A stretch of 64,000 nt of DNA from Streptomyces sp. NBC_01408 (GCF_026340255.1 NZ_JAPEPJ010000001.1:806001-870000), one strand, 5' to 3'. Shown: positions 8,243 through 18,723, numbered from the stretch's first letter. Notes: generated from the letters alone by a model not told the origin. A program made the numbers and translations.

Positions 8243-9214
8243 ATGCTGCATCTGCGGATGATCACCCCGCACCACCTCACCGAGCGGGTGGTGGCACTGA
8301 TCGACCAGACGGTCGGCACCACCCATCTGGTCGTCCTCACGGGCGCCGCCCGCGACCCCGAGGGCGATCTCGTGCTGTGCGACGTAGCCCGCGAGGCGGC
8401 CGACGAGCTGCTGCAGGAGATGCGCAACCTCGGCATCGACAAGACCGGGTCGATCGCCGTCGAGAACATCGACCTGTCGATCTCCCGGCGCGCCGACGAC
8501 GCGGAGGAGGAGGCACCGGGCGAGGCCGCCGACGCGGTGATCTGGGAACAGCTCGCCGAGTCGACGCACGAGGAATCCACCCTCACGATCACCTACAGCG
8601 CCTTCATGATCCTGGCGACGATGATCGCGGCCTGCGGTGTCGTGCTCGACAACGCCGTACTGATCGTGGGCGCGATGGCGGTCGGCCCCGAGTTCGGCCC
8701 GCTCGCCGGCGTCTGCACCGGTCTGGTGCAGCGCAGGCCCAGGCTCGCCGGGCGTTCGTTCTACGCGCTGGTGGTCGGTTTTACGGCGGCGATGGTGGCG
8801 ACGACGGTCTTCAGTCTGGTGATGGACGCGCTCGGCCTCTTCCACGACCACCTGCTCGAAAACCCCCGGCCGAACACCAGCTTCATCTGGCAGCCCGACC
8901 CGTTCTCCTTCGTCGTGGCGCTGCTCGCCGGCGTGGCCGGCATGCTCTCGCTGACCTCGGCCAAAGCCGGTGCCCTCGTCGGCGTGGCGATCTCCGTCAC
9001 CACGGTCCCGGCGGCCGCCAACGCCGCCGTGGCGCTCAGCTACGGCGATGTCGGCCAGATGTGGGGCTCGGGCATCCAGCTGGCCCTCAACCTGGGCGGC
9101 ATCATCCTCTCGGGCACGCTCACCCTCATCGCCTGGAAACTGCTGTGGCGCACCCAGCAGAACCGGATGATCCGGAAGCCGGGTGCGCCAAGCAGGCCTG
9201 GCGGGGCCATTTAG
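8243..9214 (+). CDS. DUF389 integral membrane protein
   Basis: A 323-aa protein of the DUF389 family. The N-terminal ~110 residues are a soluble, acidic domain (MLHLRMITP..., ACT-like in appearance). It is followed by about six membrane segments, starting with TYSAFMILATMIAACGVVLDNAVLIVGAMAVGPEF, where the GAMAVGPE loop is the family hallmark. Biochemical function is unknown; the family is often described as a hydrophobic-domain transporter-like protein. The ATG at 8243 follows the coaA terminator by 20 nt. It converges on glmM, with only 11 nt between the two stop codons. Confidence 0.85.
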   Translation: MLHLRMITPHHLTERVVALIDQTVGTTHLVVLTGAARDPEGDLVLCDVAREAADELLQEMRNLGIDKTGSIAVENIDLSISRRADDAEEEAPGEAADAVIWEQLAESTHEESTLTITYSAFMILATMIAACGVVLDNAVLIVGAMAVGPEFGPLAGVCTGLVQRRPRLAGRSFYALVVGFTAAMVATTVFSLVMDALGLFHDHLLENPRPNTSFIWQPDPFSFVVALLAGVAGMLSLTSAKAGALVGVAISVTTVPAAANAAVALSYGDVGQMWGSGIQLALNLGGIILSGTLTLIAWKLLWRTQQNRMIRKPGAPSRPGGAI

Positions 9215-9225
9215 CAGGTGTCGGG

Positions 9226-10584
9226 CTAGCCCAGCGCCGACTTGACCACGTCCGCGAGCCGCCCGGCGACCGCGCGGGCCTGCTCGATGTCGGCGGCCTC
9301 GACCATCACCCGGACGAGGGGCTCGGTACCGGACGGACGGAGCAGCACCCGTCCGGTGGTGCCCAGCTCGCGCTCGGCGTCGGCGACGGCCGCTGCCAGT
9401 TCGCCGGAGGTCGTGACCCGGGACTTGTCCACGTCGGGGACGTTGACCAGCACCTGCGGCAGTCGCTTCATGACGGCGGTGAGCTCCGCGAGGGAGGTGC
9501 CGGTGGCCGCGACCCGCGCCGCGAGCAGCAGGCCGGTCAGCGTGCCGTCGCCGGTCGTCGCGTGGTCGAGGATGATCACGTGGCCGGACTGCTCGCCGCC
9601 CAGCGCGTAGCCGTGCTCCTTCATCGACTCCAGCACGTAGCGGTCGCCGACGCCGGTCTGCACGACCTGGATGCCCTCGCCCTCCATGGCCAGCTTGAAG
9701 CCCAGGTTGGACATCACGGTGCCGACCACGGTGTTCTCGCGCAGCTGCCCGGCCTCGCGCATGGCGAGCGCCAGGACCGCGAGGATCTGGTCGCCGTCGA
9801 TCTCGGCGCCCGTGCCGTCCACGGCCAGGCAGCGGTCCGCGTCCCCGTCGTGCGCGATGCCGAGGTCGGCGCCGTGCTCGACCACGGCCGCCTTGAGGAG
9901 GCCGAGGTGGGTGGAGCCGCAGCCGTCGTTGATGTTGAGGCCGTCCGGCTCGGCGCCGATCGTGACGATCTCCGCGCCGGCCCGGGTGAAGGCCTCCGGC
10001 GAGACGTACGCGGCCGCGCCGTGCGCCTCGTCCAGGACGATCTTCAGGCCGTCGAGGCGGTTGGGCAGGACACCGATGAGGTGGGAGACGTACTTCTCGA
10101 AGCCCTCGGTGTAGTCGGAGACGCGGCCGACGCCCGATCCGGTGGGCCGGTCCCAGGGAGCGCCGGTGCGGTGCTCCTCGTAGACCGACTCGATCCGGTC
10201 CTCCAGCTCGTCGGCGAGCTTGTGGCCGCCGCGCGCGAAGAACTTGATGCCGTTGTCCGGCATGGCGTTGTGGCTGGCGGAGAGCATCACGCCGAGGTCG
10301 GCGCCCAGCGCACCGGTGAGATACGCCACCGCCGGGGTGGGCAGCACACCGACGCGCAGGACGTCCACGCCCGCGCTGGCGAGGCCCGCGACGACCGCGG
10401 CCTCGAGGAACTCGCCTGAGGCCCGGGGGTCGCGGCCCACCACGGCGGTCGCCCGGTGTCCCGCGAAGGTGCCCGCCTCGGCCAGTACATGGGCTGCCGC
10501 GACGGAGAGACCGAGCGCGAGCTCAGCCGTCAGATCCGCGTTGGCGACGCCGCGTACACCATCCGTCCCGAAGAGTCGTCCCAC
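9226..10584 (-). CDS. glmM: Phosphoglucosamine mutase
   Basis: Interconverts glucosamine-6-phosphate and glucosamine-1-phosphate, the step after GlmS. The 452-aa protein starts at GTG 10584 with ribosome site GGGAGGA. It begins [11 protein letters not shown], has the phosphoserine loop [13 protein letters not shown] (active-site Ser near residue 102), the Mg-binding loop DGDADRC, the sugar loop GGEQSGH and the phosphate loop [14 protein letters not shown]. Its upstream region holds four 10-bp-phased repeats (10611-10660) between it and the rpsI terminator. Confidence 0.98.
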   Translation of the reverse strand: MGRLFGTDGVRGVANADLTAELALGLSVAAAHVLAEAGTFAGHRATAVVGRDPRASGEFLEAAVVAGLASAGVDVLRVGVLPTPAVAYLTGALGADLGVMLSASHNAMPDNGIKFFARGGHKLADELEDRIESVYEEHRTGAPWDRPTGSGVGRVSDYTEGFEKYVSHLIGVLPNRLDGLKIVLDEAHGAAAYVSPEAFTRAGAEIVTIGAEPDGLNINDGCGSTHLGLLKAAVVEHGADLGIAHDGDADRCLAVDGTGAEIDGDQILAVLALAMREAGQLRENTVVGTVMSNLGFKLAMEGEGIQVVQTGVGDRYVLESMKEHGYALGGEQSGHVIILDHATTGDGTLTGLLLAARVAATGTSLAELTAVMKRLPQVLVNVPDVDKSRVTTSGELAAAVADAERELGTTGRVLLRPSGTEPLVRVMVEAADIEQARAVAGRLADVVKSALG

Positions 10585-10610
10585 TGTTGTCCTCCCGAGT
10601 TTCCGCTTGG

Positions 10611-10660
10611 CTTGTGACAGCTTGTAACCGCTTGTGACAGGTATTTGCCGCTTGTGGCGG
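10611..10660. repeat. Four 10-bp direct repeats in helical phase upstream of glmM
   Basis: The plus-strand decamers CTTGTGACAG (10611), CTTGTAACCG (10621), CTTGTGACAG (10631) and CTTGTGGCGG (10651) all begin CTTGT and are spaced 10, 10 and 20 bp, so they lie on one face of the helix. They sit 27 bp upstream of the glmM start. A multimeric protein-binding site is plausible; no known regulator is implied. Confidence 0.7.
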
Positions 10661-10666
10661 TAAACG

Positions 10667-10705
10667 AACCGCCCCGGCAGCACGGAGAGTGCTGCCGGGG
10701 CGGTT
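10667..10705 (-). terminator. Intrinsic terminator of the rplM-rpsI operon
   Basis: Perfect 17-bp arms (AACCGCCCCGGCAGCAC with its complement) surround a 5-nt loop, 25 nt after the rpsI stop. Confidence 0.85.
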
Positions 10706-10729
10706 TCGTTGCAGAACAGCAGGCGCAGA

Positions 10730-11251
10730 TTAACGCTTGCTGTACTGCGGAGCCTTACGGGCCTTCTTGAGACCGGCCTTCTTGCGCTCGACCGCACGGT
10801 CGTCGCGGGAGAGGAAGCCGGCCTTCTTCAGCGCCGGGCGGTTGTTCTCGACGTCCGCCTCGTTCAGCGCACGGGCCACACCGAGGCGCAGGGCGCCGGC
10901 CTGGCCGGAGACGCCGCCACCCGAGATGCGGGCGATGATGTCGTAGCGGTTGTCCAGCTCAAGGAGCTTGAACGGCTCGTTGACTTCCTGCTGGTGCACC
11001 TTGTTGGGGAAGTAGTCCTCAAGGGTGCGACCGTTGATCTTCCACTTGCCGGTGCCCGGAACGATCCGGACGCGGGCGATGGCGTTCTTGCGACGGCCCA
11101 GGCCGGCGGCCGGCTGGGGGTCGCCGAAGCGGCCGGCAAGGGACTCGGAGGTGTAGTCGCCCTCGACGACAACCTCGGACTCGCTGGTGTACTCCTCGAC
11201 GTTGCCCTCGAACTCGTCGACGGGGGTCGTCTCGGCGGTGGTCTCGGCCAC
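10730..11251 (-). CDS. rpsI: 30S ribosomal protein S9
   Basis: Small-subunit protein whose C-terminal tail reaches the P-site tRNA. 173 aa from GTG 11251. The conserved domain starts near residue 46 ([17 protein letters not shown]) and ends with the invariant basic tail RKAPQYSKR. The first 45 residues (acidic, Thr/Glu/Ser-rich) are an actinobacterial extension absent from E. coli S9. It is second in a two-gene operon, 42 nt after rplM. Confidence 0.98.
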   Translation of the reverse strand: MAETTAETTPVDEFEGNVEEYTSESEVVVEGDYTSESLAGRFGDPQPAAGLGRRKNAIARVRIVPGTGKWKINGRTLEDYFPNKVHQQEVNEPFKLLELDNRYDIIARISGGGVSGQAGALRLGVARALNEADVENNRPALKKAGFLSRDDRAVERKKAGLKKARKAPQYSKR

Positions 11252-11293
11252 GATGCTCCTCAGAATTTTCTACGTCTTAGGGGGTGGCCGGAA

Positions 11294-11737
11294 CTACTGC
11301 GCGACCTGGGTGATCTCGAACGGCACCGGCTGCTGGGCAGCGTGGGGGTGCTGGTCGCCCGAGTAGACCTTCAGCTTCGAGAGCATCTGACGGCCCAGGG
11401 TGTTCTTGGGGAGCATGCCCTTGATGGCCTTCTCGACGGCCTTCTCCGGGTTGTTCGCCAGGAGGTCGTCGTAGCGCACGGAGCGGAGACCGCCCGGGTA
11501 GCCGGAGTGGCGGTAGGCCATCTTCTGGGTCGCCTTGTTGCCGGACAGGTGAACCTTGTCGGCGTTGACGATGATGACGAAGTCGCCCATGTCCATGTGG
11601 GGGGCGTAGGTCGGCTTGTGCTTGCCCCGCAGGAGGGCAGCGACCTGGGTCGCCAGACGGCCGAGGACAACGTCCTGGGCGTCGATGACGAGCCACTGGC
11701 GCGAGATGTCGCCGGGCTTGGGGCTGAACGTACGCAC
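11294..11737 (-). CDS. rplM: 50S ribosomal protein L13
   Basis: Early-assembly 23S rRNA-binding protein, 147 aa, GTG start at 11737 (RTFSPKPGD). Family markers are [42 protein letters not shown] and [12 protein letters not shown]. First gene of the rplM-rpsI operon. A good promoter lies about 210 nt upstream (11943-11972), leaving a leader of roughly 200 nt. Confidence 0.98.
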   Translation of the reverse strand: MRTFSPKPGDISRQWLVIDAQDVVLGRLATQVAALLRGKHKPTYAPHMDMGDFVIIVNADKVHLSGNKATQKMAYRHSGYPGGLRSVRYDDLLANNPEKAVEKAIKGMLPKNTLGRQMLSKLKVYSGDQHPHAAQQPVPFEITQVAQ

Positions 11738-11942
11738 GCGTATGCCTTCGCTTCTTCAGTGGTGGTATCCCAAGGGCGCAAGCCCAGCGGGAAGGTCCTG
11801 ACAGGGTCACCACGGACGATCACGACAGCCCTCGTCCACATCGGGGACGCAACCCGTGTGAACCGCTGGTCATCGGTCCGGTGGACCGGCGCAAGGCCCT
11901 TTCACGTGAGAATGAGAAAGCCAATACGCATAACAAACCAGC

Positions 11943-11972
11943 AGGATACCCAAGCAGACCCTTACGGGTCAA
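11943..11972 (-). promoter_or_regulatory. Promoter of rplM-rpsI
   Basis: On the minus strand TTGACC (11972-11967), an 18-bp spacer and TATCCT (11948-11943) match the housekeeping HrdB consensus. The -35 overlaps the last codon and stop of the upstream GT87 gene. Confidence 0.65.
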
Positions 11973-13231
11973 AACGCGGTCCGCGATGCCGATGGTGCTG
12001 GCGTCGCGGCGCACTCCGGTTCGGTCCTGAGTGGGGACCCCGCAGTTGTTACGGGCTCCAGAGTAACCCGCCCGGAGCGCAGCGCACGACGCGCCAGCAG
12101 AATCGCGAGCCCGCACAGCGTGAAGCAGTCCTTGAACGCCCGCCGCTTGGCCTCCAGCTCCGAAGGCCACGGAATGCCCGCCACCTGGGGCCCCAGGGCC
12201 GCCCAGAACCAGGGGGAACGGGGCATCGAGCCCGGCCGCACCGCGGAGGCCAGCAGCATCGGAACCACCACCAGCAGGTAGTGGTCGAAGGAGGGCCGCG
12301 ACACCAGGAATGCGGCGAGCATCACCATCGACGCCGTCTCCACCAGCCGCAGCTGCCCCCCGTCGAGGTCGTCGGCCCGGCCGGTGCGCCGCCACCGCGC
12401 CCAGGCCGCCCACAGCCCGGCCACAGCGCCCGCGAACGCCACCAACACGGCCACCGCCGCCGGCACCCCCAGCCGCGGCAGCACCGCGATCGGCGACGCG
12501 TCCCACGGCAGCGCGTACGCGTCCTGCCCCTGGAGCAGGAAGGGCAGGGTCTTGGTGAAGAACAGCGACGGGCTCGGCATCATCAGCGCACCCGCCAGCG
12601 ACATCCCCAGCGGCACCAGCACCGCCACCGCCAGCCCCCGCCACTGCCGGGCGAACAGGAAGAGCACCCCGATCGGCACCAGCATCGGCTTGCAGGCGAT
12701 CGCCAGCCCGATCACCAGCCCGGCCGCCCCCCACGACCTGCGGTGGGCGAGCAGCAGCGCCACCGGCAGGGCCGCCGCCGAGATGGCCGTCCAGTTGCCG
12801 ATCAGCACGAGGTTCACGTACGGCTTGTAGGCGATCGCGAACAGCGCGAAACCGCCGACCGCGAAGCGCGAGCGCAGCGGCACCGAGAACAGCCTCAGCG
12901 CCGCCCACCAGCCCGTGGCCAGCAGCCCGGTCATCCCGAGCGGCAGCACCCAGCGCAGCACCGTCTGCGGCAGCAGCGCCTCCGGCACCGCCATGATCAC
13001 GGCACTGGGGAGGTAGAGGAACCGCTTGTCCTCGTACGGGGACCCGCCCGCCAGCAGGGTCTCGGCCGCCTTCACCACGAAGGCGTTGTCCGAGCCCCAG
13101 TTCGCGCGCAGGCTCGTGGAGACGCAGATGCCGAGGAGGACCGCGAGGGAGAGCGCCCGCCACGACCGGGATGCGGGCCGCAGCAGCCAGTCGGTCAGCT
13201 GGTTGCCCGTGTCCGGGCCGTCCCACTTCAT
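11969..13231 (-). CDS. GT87-family (DUF2029) polyprenol-phosphate-mannose-type membrane glycosyltransferase
   Basis: A 420-aa multi-pass protein with about ten hydrophobic segments. It resembles the GT-C fold GT87 enzymes (PimE/mannosyltransferase type) that use polyprenyl-phosphate sugars on the outer membrane face. The first extracytoplasmic loop carries WGSDNAFVVKAAETLLAGGSPYED, with the Asp typical of GT-C active sites. IGNWTAISAAALPVALLLAHRR and CKPMLVPIGVLFLFARQWRG are family-like. Substrate unknown. The ATG at 13231 has only a weak ribosome site. The C-terminal 40 residues are disordered, and the stop lies within the rplM promoter. Confidence 0.8.
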   Translation of the reverse strand: MKWDGPDTGNQLTDWLLRPASRSWRALSLAVLLGICVSTSLRANWGSDNAFVVKAAETLLAGGSPYEDKRFLYLPSAVIMAVPEALLPQTVLRWVLPLGMTGLLATGWWAALRLFSVPLRSRFAVGGFALFAIAYKPYVNLVLIGNWTAISAAALPVALLLAHRRSWGAAGLVIGLAIACKPMLVPIGVLFLFARQWRGLAVAVLVPLGMSLAGALMMPSPSLFFTKTLPFLLQGQDAYALPWDASPIAVLPRLGVPAAVAVLVAFAGAVAGLWAAWARWRRTGRADDLDGGQLRLVETASMVMLAAFLVSRPSFDHYLLVVVPMLLASAVRPGSMPRSPWFWAALGPQVAGIPWPSELEAKRRAFKDCFTLCGLAILLARRALRSGRVTLEPVTTAGSPLRTEPECAATPAPSASRTAF

Positions 13232-13298
13232 GAGCCAGATGCTAGGCCGCAGGCCCACAACGCCTCTCCCTCGCCTCTGCCGAGGGGGTTGTCTCCCC

Positions 13299-14918
13299 CT
13301 AGCGCTTCCGGTCGACCCTACGTTCGTCCCACACGGGCTCCTGAGTCTCCCGCACAACACCGTCCGAACCGAAGACCAGGTAACGGTCAAATGTGCGCGC
13401 GAACCAGCGGTCGTGGGTGACGCACAGCACCGTGCCCTCGTACGCCTCCAGACCGTCCTGGAGCGCCTCCGCCGACTCCAGGTCCAGGTTGTCCGTCGGC
13501 TCGTCCAGCAGCAGCGCCGTGGTTCCGGCCAGCTCCAGCAGCAGGATCTGGAAACGGGCCTGCTGGCCGCCGGAGAGCTTCTCGAAGGGCTGGTCGCCCT
13601 GGCGCTCCAGCTCGTACCGGCGCAGGGCGCCCATCGCCTGGCCCAGGGGCTTCGCCGCCTCCGTCCACAGGATGTCGACGAGCGTGCGGCCGAACAGCTC
13701 CGGATGGGCGTGGGTCTGCGCGAAATGGCCGGGAACCACCCGTGCGCCCAGCTTCCAGGTGCCCGTGTGCTTGACCTCCTCGCCGGCCATCAGCCGCAGG
13801 AAGTGCGACTTGCCGGAGCCGTTCGAGCCGAGCACCGCGACCCGCTCCCCGTAGAACACCTCCAGCGAGAAGGGCTTCATCAGCCCGCTGAGCTCCAGGT
13901 TCTCCACGGTGAGCGCGCGCACGCCCGTGCGCCCGCCCTTGAGCCGCATCTTGATGTCCTGCTCGCGTGGCGGCTCCGGCGGCGGGCCGGCCTCCTCGAA
14001 CTTCTGGAAACGGGTCTGCATCGCCCGGTAGCGCGAGGCCATGTCGGGGCTGGACGCGGCCTGGTTGCGCAGCCGCAGCACCAGGGCCTTCAGCCGGGCG
14101 TGCTCCTCGTCCCAGCGCCGCTTCAGCTCCTCGAAGCGTGCGAAACGCTCCTTGCGGGCGTCGTGGTACGTGTCGAAGCCGGCGCCGTGGACCCATACGT
14201 CCGTGCCCATGGGGCTCGGCTCCAGGCTGATGATCTTCTCGGCGGCCTGGGTGAGCAGCTCCCGGTCGTGGCTGATGAAGAGCACCGTCTTGCGGGTGGC
14301 CCGCAGCTGCTCCTCCAGCCACCGCTTGCCCGGCACGTCGAGGTAGTTGTCCGGCTCGTCGAGGAGCAGCACCTCGTCCGGGCCACGCAGCAGCGCCTCC
14401 AGCACGAGCCGCTTCTGCTCACCGCCCGACAGCGTGCGCACCTCACGGAACTGTGCGCTGTCGTACGGGATGGCCAGCGCGGCCATGGTGCAGACGTCCC
14501 AGAGGGTCTCCGCCTCGTAGCCCTGGACGTCCGCCCAGTCGCTCAGCGCCTGCGCGTACGCCATCTGCGCGGCCTCGTCGTCGACGGTGAGGATCAGCTG
14601 TTCGGCGCGGTCCACGGCCTTCGCGGCCTCCCGGATCCGCGGCTGGGACACCGAGACCAGCAGGTCCCGTACGGTCGTCTCGTCCCGTACGGAGCCCACG
14701 AACTGCGACATCACGCCAAGGCCGCCGCTGAGGGTGACCCCGCCGCCGTGCGGCTGGAGCTCACCGGAGATCAGCTTCAGCAGGGTGGTCTTGCCGGCCC
14801 CGTTCGCCCCCACCAGGGCGACCACCGAACCCTCCCCCACCCGGAAGGAGACGTCGGGGAGCAGGACCCGCCCGTCGGGAAGGTAGTACTCCAGGTGGCT
14901 GGCTTCGAGATGTCCCAT
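13299..14918 (-). CDS. ABC-F subfamily ATPase
   Basis: A soluble protein with two ABC domains and no membrane part, the layout of ribosome-acting ABC-F proteins. The first domain has Walker A GANGAGKTT, signature LSGGEQKR and Walker B VLLLDEPDNYLD; the second has GSNGSGKSH, LSGGQQARF and LLLDEPTDNLD. The linker (around residues 250-320) is charged and rich in Arg/Lys. Start MGHLEASHLEYYLPDGR at 14918 resembles Streptomyces homologues; an upstream ATG at 14927 adds three residues. It could be a translation factor or an antibiotic-protection protein; nothing in the context points to resistance. Confidence 0.9.
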   Translation of the reverse strand: MGHLEASHLEYYLPDGRVLLPDVSFRVGEGSVVALVGANGAGKTTLLKLISGELQPHGGGVTLSGGLGVMSQFVGSVRDETTVRDLLVSVSQPRIREAAKAVDRAEQLILTVDDEAAQMAYAQALSDWADVQGYEAETLWDVCTMAALAIPYDSAQFREVRTLSGGEQKRLVLEALLRGPDEVLLLDEPDNYLDVPGKRWLEEQLRATRKTVLFISHDRELLTQAAEKIISLEPSPMGTDVWVHGAGFDTYHDARKERFARFEELKRRWDEEHARLKALVLRLRNQAASSPDMASRYRAMQTRFQKFEEAGPPPEPPREQDIKMRLKGGRTGVRALTVENLELSGLMKPFSLEVFYGERVAVLGSNGSGKSHFLRLMAGEEVKHTGTWKLGARVVPGHFAQTHAHPELFGRTLVDILWTEAAKPLGQAMGALRRYELERQGDQPFEKLSGGQQARFQILLLELAGTTALLLDEPTDNLDLESAEALQDGLEAYEGTVLCVTHDRWFARTFDRYLVFGSDGVVRETQEPVWDERRVDRKR

Positions 14919-14972
14919 GCGGGGCATTGTCCAGGTCCGGCCGCGATCCGCCCAAACGGATTAGGCAGCGGG

Positions 14973-15824
14973 TCAGCAGCAGCCGGCCCCGGGGAGCGTC
15001 CGCAGGTTGCGGGCTTCCTTGCTGCGGGCGGCCAGCAGCTCGTCGGCCGGGTAGCCGACCTCCTCCAGGGTCAGCCCGTGCGGCTTGACCACGTGCACCG
15101 AGGAGTCCCGTACGGCCGCCGCGAGCACCTTGCCGGGCCAGTCGGTGGGCCGGTGTCCGTCCCCGACGTGCAGCAGCGCGCCGACCAGCGAGCGGACCAT
15201 GTTGTGGCAGAAGGCGTCGGCCCGCACGGTCGCCGTGATGATCCCGTCCTCGGCGCGCTCCCAGCTGAGCTGCTGGAGCGTACGGATGGTCGTGGCGCCC
15301 TCGCGCTTCTTGCAGTAGGCGGCGAAGTCGTGCTCGCCGAGCAGCGGGGCGGAGGCCTCGTTCATGGCGTCCACGTCGAGCGGCCACTGGTGCCACAGCA
15401 CGTGGCCGCGGCGCAGCGGGTCGACCCCGCCCTGGTGGTCGCCCACGCGGTACGCGTAGCGGCGCCAGATGGCCGAGAAGCGCGCGTTGAAGCCCTGGGG
15501 GGCCTCGGCCACCTTCCACACCCGTACGTCGTGCGGCAGCCGGCCGGCGAGACGGCGCAGCAGCTTGTCGTGGTGCTCGGCCCACACCTCCTCGGCCAGG
15601 TCGAACTGCGCGACCTGCCCGCGGGCGTGCACACCGGCGTCGGTCCGCCCGGCGACGGTCAGCTCGACCGGCTCGGACAGCCGCATCACGGTCCGCAGGG
15701 CCGACTCCAGCTCGCCCTGCACGGTCCGCAGCACGCGCTGCTTCGCCCAGCCGGAGAAGTCCTTGCCGTCGTAGCTCAGGTCCAGCCGCACCCGGACGTG
15801 CCCGGGCTCCACCTCGTCACTCAC
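14973..15824 (-). CDS. truA: tRNA pseudouridine(38-40) synthase
   Basis: Forms pseudouridine at positions 38-40 of the tRNA anticodon arm. 283 aa from the GTG at 15824. The catalytic Asp is in [31 protein letters not shown] near the N-terminus and the C-terminal [19 protein letters not shown] are also typical. The family's long forearm insertion ([15 protein letters not shown]) is present. It follows the alpha operon, separated from rplQ by a hairpin, a placement conserved in actinobacteria. Confidence 0.97.
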   Translation of the reverse strand: MSDEVEPGHVRVRLDLSYDGKDFSGWAKQRVLRTVQGELESALRTVMRLSEPVELTVAGRTDAGVHARGQVAQFDLAEEVWAEHHDKLLRRLAGRLPHDVRVWKVAEAPQGFNARFSAIWRRYAYRVGDHQGGVDPLRRGHVLWHQWPLDVDAMNEASAPLLGEHDFAAYCKKREGATTIRTLQQLSWERAEDGIITATVRADAFCHNMVRSLVGALLHVGDGHRPTDWPGKVLAAAVRDSSVHVVKPHGLTLEEVGYPADELLAARSKEARNLRTLPGAGCC

Positions 15825-15857
15825 GTGACAAATCCTCTCAGAGATACGCGAACGCAG

Positions 15858-15891
15858 AACGGGCCCGCCCCGGTAAGGGGGCGGGCCCGTT
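15858..15891 (-). terminator. Intrinsic terminator after rplQ (end of alpha operon)
   Basis: AACGGGCCCGCCCC (15858-15871) pairs with GGGGCGGGCCCGTT (15878-15891) around a 6-nt loop, 33 nt after the rplQ stop. Confidence 0.85.
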
Positions 15892-15924
15892 CAGAGCCGA
15901 TCAAGCGGGCTCGATCCCGAAGGA

Positions 15925-16386
15925 TCAGGCCTCCTTGGTCTCCTCGGCGGGGGTCTCGACAGCCTCCGCCTCCTTGACCGCGCGCTTGGTGGCGGCCTCG
16001 GCCTCACCAGTGGCCTGCTGGGCGACCGTAAGGGCCTCGACCAGCTCGATCACGGCCATCGGGGCGTTGTCGCCACGACGGTTGCCGATCTTGGTGATGC
16101 GCGTGTAACCACCGGGGCGGTTCTCGTAGCGCGGGGCGATCTCGGTGAACAGCGTGTGCACGATGCTCTTGTCCGTGATCGTCTGCAGCACCAGGCGACG
16201 GTTGTGGATGTCGCCCTTCTTGGCCTTGGTCACCAGACGCTCGGCGTAGGGACGCAGGCGACGGGCCTTGGCCTCGGTGGTGGTGATGCGGCCGTGCTCG
16301 AAGAGCGACTTCGCGAGGTTCGCGAGGAGGTGCTTCTCGTGCGCGGCGCTGCCGCCCAGACGGGCACCCTTTGCGGGACGCGGCAT
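15925..16386 (-). CDS. rplQ: 50S ribosomal protein L17
   Basis: Lines the exit-tunnel side of the large subunit. 153 aa. The core [44 protein letters not shown] is canonical, followed by an Ala/Glu-rich C-terminal tail ([17 protein letters not shown]) longer than in E. coli. Last gene of the alpha operon, 135 nt after rpoA. Confidence 0.98.
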   Translation of the reverse strand: MPRPAKGARLGGSAAHEKHLLANLAKSLFEHGRITTTEAKARRLRPYAERLVTKAKKGDIHNRRLVLQTITDKSIVHTLFTEIAPRYENRPGGYTRITKIGNRRGDNAPMAVIELVEALTVAQQATGEAEAATKRAVKEAEAVETPAEETKEA

Positions 16387-16521
16387 GGTCTTACTCCTTC
16401 ATATCTGCACCGGCCGTGTCAGGTACCGGTGTCAGTTCCCCCGAGGCGGATGCCGCGGGAAAGCAATCAAGCCCGGCCGGCGGTCGAGGCCAAAGGCCTC
16501 AGCCGCCGGCGACGGGAAGAA

Positions 16522-17544
16522 TCAGTACTGCTCGGTCTCGACGAAACCCGCATCGGCGTCGTCGTCCGCGCCGAACGCGTCGGCGGCGGCGGTCGGGTCG
16601 AATCCGGGCGGGCTGTCCTTGAGGGCCAGGCCCATGCCGGCAAGCTTCGCCTTGACCTCGTCGATCGACTTCGCACCGAAGTTGCGGATGTCGAGCAGGT
16701 CGGCCTCGGAGCGGGCGACGAGCTCACCCACGGAGTGGATGCCCTCGCGCTTGAGGCAGTTGTACGAGCGGACCGTGAGCTCGAGCTCCTCGATCGGCAG
16801 CGCCAGGTCGGCGGCCAGGGCCGCGTCCGTCGGCGAGGGGCCCATGTCGATGCCCTCGGCGTCGATGTTGAGCTCGCGGGCCAGACCGAACAGCTCGACC
16901 AGGGTCTTACCGGCGGACGCCATGGCGTCGCGCGGGCGCATGGCCTGCTTGGTCTCGACGTCGACGATCAGCTTGTCGAAGTCGGTGCGCTGCTCGACTC
17001 GGGTCGCCTCGACCTTGTAGGTGACCTTGAGGACCGGGCTGTAGATGGAGTCGATCGGGATGCGGCCGATCTCCTGGCCCAGCTGCTTGTTCTGGACGGC
17101 GGAGACGTAGCCGCGACCGCGCTCGACGGTCAGCTCCATCTCCAGCTTGCCCTTGCCGTTGAGCGTGGCGAGGACCAGGTCCGGGTTGTGCACCTCGACA
17201 CCGGCCGGGGGCGCGATGTCAGCAGCGGTGACCAGGCCGGGACCCTGCTTGCGCAGGTACATCACGACCGGCTCGTCGTGCTCCGAGGAGACGACCAGCT
17301 GCTTGATGTTGAGGATGATGTCGGTGACGTCTTCCTTGACGCCCGGCACGGTGGTGAACTCGTGCAGGACGCCGTCCACGCGGATGCTGGTGACAGCGGC
17401 ACCCGGGATGGAGGACAGGAGCGTGCGGCGCAGGGAGTTGCCGAGGGTGTAACCGAAGCCCGGCTCGAGCGGCTCGATCACGAACCGCGAGCGGTACTCG
17501 TCGACGACCTCTTCGGTCAGCGAAGGACGCTGAGCGATAAGCAT
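16522..17544 (-). CDS. rpoA: DNA-directed RNA polymerase subunit alpha
   Basis: 340 aa from ATG 17544 ([12 protein letters not shown]). The N-terminal dimerisation domain includes the assembly region [15 protein letters not shown]. The C-terminal domain ([28 protein letters not shown] ... [19 protein letters not shown]) binds UP elements and activators. An acidic Ala/Asp tail ends the protein. It lies in the alpha operon between rpsK and rplQ. A longer in-frame start at 17655 exists but is unlike any homologue. Confidence 0.99.
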   Translation of the reverse strand: MLIAQRPSLTEEVVDEYRSRFVIEPLEPGFGYTLGNSLRRTLLSSIPGAAVTSIRVDGVLHEFTTVPGVKEDVTDIILNIKQLVVSSEHDEPVVMYLRKQGPGLVTAADIAPPAGVEVHNPDLVLATLNGKGKLEMELTVERGRGYVSAVQNKQLGQEIGRIPIDSIYSPVLKVTYKVEATRVEQRTDFDKLIVDVETKQAMRPRDAMASAGKTLVELFGLARELNIDAEGIDMGPSPTDAALAADLALPIEELELTVRSYNCLKREGIHSVGELVARSEADLLDIRNFGAKSIDEVKAKLAGMGLALKDSPPGFDPTAAADAFGADDDADAGFVETEQY

Positions 17545-17683
17545 GTCTGTGTTCCTTCTTTCGTGGACGCCCACTATTTGACGTCCGACGGTCACTGCAT
17601 ACAGCAAGGGTACGGGCGGTACGTCCCCCCGAAGGGGTTCGTACCGCCCGGACACTCAAAGACGCACAGGTGCGTCCGCTGCG

Positions 17684-18088
17684 TCAGACGCGGCGGCGCT
17701 TCGGCGGGCGGCAGCCGTTGTGCGGGGTGGGGGTGACGTCCTGGATGGAGCCGACCTCGAGGCCAGTGGCCTGGAGGGAGCGGATCGCGGTCTCGCGGCC
17801 GGAGCCCGGACCCTTGACGAAGACGTCAACCTTGCGCATGCCGTGCTCCTGCGCGCGGCGGGCGGCCGACTCGGCGGCCATCTGCGCGGCGAAGGGGGTG
17901 GACTTGCGCGAGCCCTTGAAGCCGACGTGGCCGGCGGAGGCCCAGGAGATCACGTTGCCCGAGGGGTCCGTGATCGAAACGATGGTGTTGTTGAACGTGC
18001 TCTTGATGTGGGCGTGCCCGTGAGCGACGTTCTTCTTTTCCTTGCGGCGCACCTTCTTGGCAGCGCCCTGACGACCCTTGGGGGGCAT
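17684..18088 (-). CDS. rpsK: 30S ribosomal protein S11
   Basis: Platform protein of the small subunit near the E site. 134 aa. Conserved stretches are [39 protein letters not shown] and the C-terminal [17 protein letters not shown] basic N-terminus ([18 protein letters not shown]) precedes the fold. Located between rpsM (54 nt upstream) and rpoA. Confidence 0.99.
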   Translation of the reverse strand: MPPKGRQGAAKKVRRKEKKNVAHGHAHIKSTFNNTIVSITDPSGNVISWASAGHVGFKGSRKSTPFAAQMAAESAARRAQEHGMRKVDVFVKGPGSGRETAIRSLQATGLEVGSIQDVTPTPHNGCRPPKRRRV

Positions 18089-18142
18089 CTAAATCTCCTA
18101 CGGGAGGTGGTCGGTCCTACAGCGCAAGACCGCTGAACAGGA

Positions 18143-18523
18143 CTACTTCTTGCCCGGCTTCTTCTTACCGGCGATCGCGCGACGCGGACCCTTGCGGGTA
18201 CGGGCGTTCGTGCTGGTGCGCTGACCGTGCACCGGGAGGCCGCGACGGTGGCGGATACCCTGGTAGCACTGGATCTCGACCTTGCGGCGGATGTCGGCCT
18301 GGATCTCGCGGCGGAGGTCACCCTCGGTGCGGAGGTTGGCGTCCACGTACTCGCGGATCTTGACGAGGTCCTCTTCGGCCAGGTCACGAACGCGGGTGTT
18401 CGGGTTCACACCGGTGGCCGCAAGGATTTCCTTGGACCGGGTGCGACCGACACCGAAGACGTAGGTAAGTGCGATCTCCACACGCTTTTCGCGCGGGATG
18501 TCAACACCGGAAACGCGTGCCAT
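18143..18523 (-). CDS. rpsM: 30S ribosomal protein S13
   Basis: Head protein that contacts P-site tRNA and L5 (bridge B1b). 126 aa, beginning [21 protein letters not shown], with [11 protein letters not shown] and the [23 protein letters not shown] signature. The tail ends KKKPGKK. It follows rpmJ in the infA-rpmJ-rpsM-rpsK-rpoA-rplQ order. Confidence 0.99.
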   Translation of the reverse strand: MARVSGVDIPREKRVEIALTYVFGVGRTRSKEILAATGVNPNTRVRDLAEEDLVKIREYVDANLRTEGDLRREIQADIRRKVEIQCYQGIRHRRGLPVHGQRTSTNARTRKGPRRAIAGKKKPGKK

Positions 18524-18723
18524 TCAATGGCTCCTGTGTGTTCGGGGGTCTTCCGCAGAACCGACCCCGACCGCCGACCACTCCGAAATGGGTGATGGTA
18601 CGCCCGGGTCCCCGGCCCCCGCCGGAGGTACCGCCGGCCCTGATACGGGCTGGGCGGGTTCTGCGTATGTACGTTTTCTTACGTCGCGCGAAGAACTGCG
18701 GAAGGCAGGTCGGTCGGCGTGCG

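Noticed and set aside
13299..14918. Antibiotic-resistance role for the ABC-F protein
   Set aside because: Domain layout fits many housekeeping ABC-F proteins; no biosynthetic or resistance neighbours support it.
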